Positions 60,782 to 64,000 of a stretch of 64,000 bases of DNA are shown here, one piece after another. Below the pieces are notes generated by a model, which was not told where the DNA came from, ran no database searches, and worked only from the letters and a program-made list of their open reading frames with translations. Position numbers and translations under genes: made by a program. Source of the stretch: Bradyrhizobium sp. Ec3.3 (GTDB lineage Bacteria; Pseudomonadota; Alphaproteobacteria; Rhizobiales; Xanthobacteraceae); assembly GCF_000472925.1 (NCBI RefSeq), contig NZ_AXAS01000041.1, positions 1 to 64,000 of the forward strand, read 5' to 3'. How positions within the stretch are numbered: the first letter of the stretch is position 1; every line of letters begins with the position of its first letter.

Positions 60782-62056
60782 GTGGATTTCTCATTGCCTG
60801 CCGATCTCGTCGCCTATCTCGAAGAGCTCGACCGTTTCATCGAACGCGAGATCAAGCCGATGGAGAAGGCCGACGACAACATCCGCTTCTTCGACCATCG
60901 CCGCGAATGGGCGCGCACCGATTTCGAGAATGGCGGCCTGCCGCGGCATGAATGGGAAGCGCTGCTGCGCAAGGCAAAGGACGCCGCGGATGCCGCCGGT
61001 CATCTGCGCTTTGCCGTGGCGAGGCAATATGGCGGCAAGGACGGCTCAAATCTCTGGATGGCTGTGATCCGCGAGCATTTCGCCGCAAAAGGCCTCGGCC
61101 TGCACAACGATCTTCAGAACGAGCATTCCATCGTCGGCAATTTCCCCGTCGTGACCATGCTGGACCGCTACGGCCGCGACGACCAGAAGGCGATGATCGA
61201 CGGCTCGATCAGGGGGAAGTATCGCATCACCTTCGGCCTGACCGAGCCGCATCACGGCTCTGACGCAACGCATATGGAGACGCGCGCGGTGCCGGCGACG
61301 CGCGACAACGTCAAGGGCTGGATCATCAACGGCGAGAAGATGTGGACGACAGGGATGCACGTCGCCACCCACTGTGCGCTGTTTGCGCGCACGAGCGGCA
61401 ATGATGGCGATGCGCGCGGCATCACCTGTTTTTTGGTGCCGGCGAACAGCGATGGCGTCAAGGTCGAAGAATATATGTGGACCTTCAACATGCCGACCGA
61501 CCATCCGCGTGTCAGCTTCACCGACGTGTTCGTGCCTGAGGATGCGCTGTTCGGCGAGGTCGGCCGGGGACTCTCGCTCGCGCAATGTTTTGTCCACCAG
61601 AACCGCATCCGGCAGGCGGCAAGCTCGCTTGGTGCTGCCGTCTACTGCATCAACGAGAGCGTGAAATATGCGCGCGAGCGAAAGCCGTTCGGCAAGGCGC
61701 TCGCGGAGAACCAGGCGATCCAGTTCCCGCTGGTCGAGCTTGCCACCCAAGCCGAGATGCTGCGCCTGTTGATCCGCAAGACCGCCTGGGAGATGGACAA
61801 GCTCACCGAGGAGCAGATCGAGCGCACGCTCTCCGACCGCGTCTCGATGTGCAACTACTGGGCAAACCGCCTGTGCTGCGAAGCCGCCGACCGCGCCATG
61901 CAGGTCCATGGCGGCATGGGCTATTCACGCCACAAGCCCTTTGAGCACATCTACCGCCACCACCGCCGCTACCGCATCACCGAAGGCAGCGAGGAAATCC
62001 AGATGCGGAAGGTGGCGGGGTTTTTGTTCGGGTACATGGGTCCGGGGAAGCATTGA
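60782..62056 (+). CDS. acyl-CoA dehydrogenase family protein
   Basis: 424 residues from a GTG at 60782 (GGGAGAGA about 6 bases upstream). FAD/substrate segments GLTEPHHGSDATHMETRAVP and GWIINGEKMWTTGMHVATHC; AMQVHGGMGYSRHKPFEHIY. The catalytic Glu is probably in ITEGSEEIQMRKVA. Resembles long-chain acyl-CoA dehydrogenases. No gene follows on this strand before the gene-free region. Confidence 0.92.
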   Translation: MDFSLPADLVAYLEELDRFIEREIKPMEKADDNIRFFDHRREWARTDFENGGLPRHEWEALLRKAKDAADAAGHLRFAVARQYGGKDGSNLWMAVIREHFAAKGLGLHNDLQNEHSIVGNFPVVTMLDRYGRDDQKAMIDGSIRGKYRITFGLTEPHHGSDATHMETRAVPATRDNVKGWIINGEKMWTTGMHVATHCALFARTSGNDGDARGITCFLVPANSDGVKVEEYMWTFNMPTDHPRVSFTDVFVPEDALFGEVGRGLSLAQCFVHQNRIRQAASSLGAAVYCINESVKYARERKPFGKALAENQAIQFPLVELATQAEMLRLLIRKTAWEMDKLTEEQIERTLSDRVSMCNYWANRLCCEAADRAMQVHGGMGYSRHKPFEHIYRHHRRYRITEGSEEIQMRKVAGFLFGYMGPGKH

Positions 62057-62553
62057 GACTTGCGGATAGCGCCGCGCGTTGAGTGGCGCTTAGTGCGACG
62101 TCTCTCACCCCGAGTCGTCCCGGGGCGCGCGAAGCGCGAGCCCGGTATCCATACCCCCAGGGAGAAATCGTGGCGCGAGATCGGAGTTAAGAGTCTTCGA
62201 ACTCAATCCTGTGGTTATGGGGTCAAGCCCATTCTCCCCGGGATTTTTGGCAGGTTCCGTCGCTGGGCCCCAATAGGCCCTTGTTTCACGACGGCCCTCG
62301 GTTGCATTGGCTGAAACTAACTGGACGCCAAGACCGTTCTGGAGCTCAAGCTTACAAGCGCCTTCAACTCTGACAGCGAACTGAAGAATGTAATTCTAGT
62401 CGTGTTTCGATCCTTCGCGTTTTTACACAGTCAGGGTCATTTGCTGCGGACCTAAAGCCCTACGGCACCCAACCGCCGCAAGCCTCTGAAAGCAGACACG
62501 ATCTGCGCGTCACAATGCATGCTCGATGCCCTCACAAACCGAGGAGTACGATC
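62057..62553. other. 497-bp gene-free stretch, change from backbone repeat to unusual DNA
   Basis: About 62100-62160 looks like the left half of a common palindromic repeat (CCCGGGGCGCGCGAAGCGCGAGCCCGGTATCC), whose right half is missing. The following 400 bases are visibly more AT-rich than their surroundings, with no gene, promoter pair or inverted repeat that I can support. An 84-codon frame at 62060 crosses the repeat and is not convincing. Confidence 0.65.
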
Positions 62554-63324
62554 ATGCCAGACGAAGACAGCCTCTCCACCAAAGCTCGCCGCATCCCCTG
62601 GAACAAGGGCAAGCTGATCGGCGCCAAACCTCCGCTGCGGCCAAACCAAGTCTGGTCGATCCGAACCCGGCTCCTGATCGAAAGACGGCCCCGCGACCTT
62701 GCCCTTTTCAACCTTGCGATCGACAGCAAGTTGCGTGGTTGCGACGTCGTCGCCTTGAGGGTCGAAGATGTCGCTCCGAATGGCTATGCGGTCGATCGTG
62801 CGACCGTCCGGCAGAAGAAGACCGGGAGACCGGTCAAGTTCGAGTTGACGGATCAAACCCGGCAAGCCGTTGACGACTTCTTGAAGGAAGCCGGCAAGAG
62901 GCCAGGTGAGTATTTGTTCACTGGGCGCCGTGGCCGCGATCGGGCGATGACAACCCGCCAATATGCTCGCCTTCTTGCCGATTGGGTGGCAAGCATCGGG
63001 CTTGACCCGAGGGTGTTTGGTACCCACTCGCTGCGCCGGACCAAGGCAACGCTGATCTACCGCCGCACAGGGAATTTGCGAGCCGTGCAGCTCTTGCTCG
63101 GCCACACCAAGATCGAAAGCACGGTCCGCTATCTCGGCATCGAGGTTGACGACGCGCTCGCGATCGCCGAACAAGTTGATGTCAGAAACACTAGGCAGAG
63201 CGGACATGCTCTGCCCGTGGGCCATCAGCCGCTTCGGGCCATGTCCGGACTCATGCGTCGCGAGAAATCGCGTGCTATTCGATCATTTCGTCGGCACGGC
63301 CGAGCAGCTTCGGTGGCGGATTGA
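62554..63324 (+). CDS. tyrosine site-specific recombinase (integrase), short form with extended C-terminus
   Basis: 256 residues from the ATG at 62554 (GAGGAG 8 bases upstream). Catalytic residues: Arg61 in SKLRGCDVVAL, His158-Leu-x-Arg161 in THSLRRTKA, His184 in LLGHTKIEST and the nucleophile Tyr193 in VRYLG. No N-terminal SAM-like domain is visible beyond a short arm. The domain ends at about residue 210 (AEQVDV). The 46 residues after it are Arg-rich and read through an 8-bp hairpin, so the natural stop may have been lost. Confidence 0.85.
   Translation: MPDEDSLSTKARRIPWNKGKLIGAKPPLRPNQVWSIRTRLLIERRPRDLALFNLAIDSKLRGCDVVALRVEDVAPNGYAVDRATVRQKKTGRPVKFELTDQTRQAVDDFLKEAGKRPGEYLFTGRRGRDRAMTTRQYARLLADWVASIGLDPRVFGTHSLRRTKATLIYRRTGNLRAVQLLLGHTKIESTVRYLGIEVDDALAIAEQVDVRNTRQSGHALPVGHQPLRAMSGLMRREKSRAIRSFRRHGRAASVAD
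63194..63215. repeat. perfect hairpin inside the recombinase 3' extension
   Basis: GGCAGAGC-GGACAT-GCTCTGCC, eight-base arms, directly after the end of the conserved recombinase domain. No T-tract follows. Confidence 0.55.
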
Positions 63325-63358
63325 GGTGGGACGGGATTTTGGCCACTTTGGGAGACTG

Positions 63359-63988
63359 TTATTCAGGTAGTCCGGCCGCCCGCAGGGCCTGAACCCAGCT
63401 CGCGAAATGTTCCGGTCGACCAAATGTAGCCCAATCCTTTAGATTGGAGAGGCGCTGCTTTGGATGGAGCTGTAGTAGATGCTCGATTGCTTTCTTTGCT
63501 TGCTCCAGTCGTCCTGCCATCGCATAGCTTGCAGCCGAGACACGGATTGCCACCACAAAATCTGGCTCCTCTAGCAATCCTCTCTCGGCCCAGTTGCACG
63601 CTTCGTCGTAGCGACCTGCAAGGAAGTGAGAAAACGCAATCCCACATAGCCCTCTAGATGTGAGCGGATCGAGCGGGCTCAATCGCATCGCTTGTGCTAA
63701 GCGCTGGATTGCCTCGTCGGGCTCGCCGCGCCAAGCACTCACCCATCCGCCGTGATACCACGCCCAGGCTAAGCTCGGATTGAGTAGGGCAGCCCGGTCA
63801 ATGCAGGCGGCAGCCTCTTCAAGATCACCTAAATGCGCAAGCGCAAACCCGCCAGTGCAAAGTGCAAATGCGTCATCCCTGCCCAATTTGATCGCCCGGC
63901 GCCCCAGGCGTTCCATTTCGACACGCTCTTGGATTTCGTTGGTCCTCCAACCGTTCGCCTTCCGCCAAGTGTAACACCGTGCTGCCAT
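63359..63988 (-). CDS. TPR protein, C-terminal part (gene continues past the right edge)
   Basis: At least 209 residues in the window; the frame stays open to the edge (SAFG upstream of the first Met), so the true start lies outside. TPR helices: AFALCTGGFALAHLGDLEEA, LAWAWYHGGWVSAWRGEPDE, GIAFSHFLAGRYDEACNWAE and AASYAMAGRLEQAKKAIEHL. This is the usual C-terminal half of rhizobial proteins that join a winged-helix or adenylate-cyclase domain to TPRs. The N-terminal domain cannot be seen. On the opposite strand to the recombinase; the two genes converge with 34 bases between their stops. Confidence 0.75.
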   Translation of the reverse strand: MAARCYTWRKANGWRTNEIQERVEMERLGRRAIKLGRDDAFALCTGGFALAHLGDLEEAAACIDRAALLNPSLAWAWYHGGWVSAWRGEPDEAIQRLAQAMRLSPLDPLTSRGLCGIAFSHFLAGRYDEACNWAERGLLEEPDFVVAIRVSAASYAMAGRLEQAKKAIEHLLQLHPKQRLSNLKDWATFGRPEHFASWVQALRAAGLPE

Positions 63989-64000
63989 GCCAAAGGCCGA

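Noticed and set aside
62060..62314. 84-codon frame after the acyl-CoA dehydrogenase
   Set aside because: It crosses a half repeat, has no ribosome site or recognisable pattern, and sits in the gene-free stretch.
1..64000. tRNA, rRNA or riboswitch genes
   Set aside because: No cloverleaf with a CCA-type acceptor, no rRNA stretch and no known riboswitch core was recognised by eye; a covariance-model scan would be decisive.

Overview
The window looks like a chromosomal segment of a Bradyrhizobium-type alphaproteobacterium. The evidence is the high GC content, dense genes, the many acyl-CoA, polyhydroxyalkanoate (PHA), aromatic and ABC-transport genes, and several families of palindromic intergenic repeats of the kind common in Bradyrhizobium and Rhodopseudomonas. 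The assignment comes from recognising families and repeats, not from a search. No rRNA, tRNA or CRISPR array was seen.

Layout. 1-608: 3' part of an IS5-family transposase in two frames, abutting an alpha/beta-hydrolase gene. 1.7-4.5 kb: a PHA island with a short PhaE-like subunit, a class III-like PHA synthase and a GNAT protein in an ATGA-coupled operon, followed by a phasin with a clear terminator. 4.6-6.9 kb: a DUF445 membrane protein and a lipase-like hydrolase. 7.0-13.8 kb: phenylacetate catabolism, with the regulator paaX, the ring 1,2-epoxidase paaABCDE, thioesterase paaI and ligase paaK. 13.9-24.7 kb: a medium-chain reductase, a TsuA/YeeE-type transporter, a DMT exporter with a divergent MocR regulator, a hydrolase-OsmC fusion, a Mo-cofactor oxidoreductase, an MFS permease, a P450/ferredoxin pair with divergent TetR, and an Asp/Glu racemase-like protein. 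24.8-30.5 kb: amino-acid uptake with an aapJ-like binding protein, an aminotransferase and an RpiR regulator on one strand and aapQM on the other; no ATPase gene is present. 30.5-36.4 kb: a secreted PHB depolymerase, an amidase, an unusual SDR, a tartrate/malate dehydrogenase and a small secreted protein.

36.5-48.4 kb holds two linked metabolic units. The first is an N-carbamoylase-type hydrolase, a LysR regulator with a perfect 9-bp-arm palindrome upstream, a DUF1445 lyase and a complete branched-chain-type ABC transporter. The second is a four-carbon acid sugar pathway: otnC plus a coupled 67-codon gene on one strand, and ltnD-otnI-otnK on the other. 48.6-62.1 kb: a chemoreceptor, a thiolase-like protein without the usual nucleophilic Cys, a nitronate-monooxygenase-like protein, a YghU-like GST, two acyl-CoA dehydrogenases, two crotonases (one with PaaG-like active-site features), an SDR, a VOC protein, and an APH-like kinase with a DUF6285-type partner. 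From about 62.16 kb the sequence changes character: a half repeat, a roughly 400-bp gene-free, visibly more AT-rich tract, a tyrosine recombinase with an odd C-terminal extension, and the C-terminal part of a TPR protein running off the right edge.

Functionally the window is a carbon-scavenging segment. Aromatic acids, fatty acyl-CoAs, amides/amino acids and C4 sugar acids feed CoA intermediates, and PHA genes store or recover carbon. Several local regulators have visible candidate operators next to them (MocR, RpiR, LysR). The best leads for something undescribed are the SDR lacking its catalytic Ser and Lys, the 67-codon protein coupled to otnC, the LysR/DUF1445/ABC unit, and the recombinase/IS boundaries.
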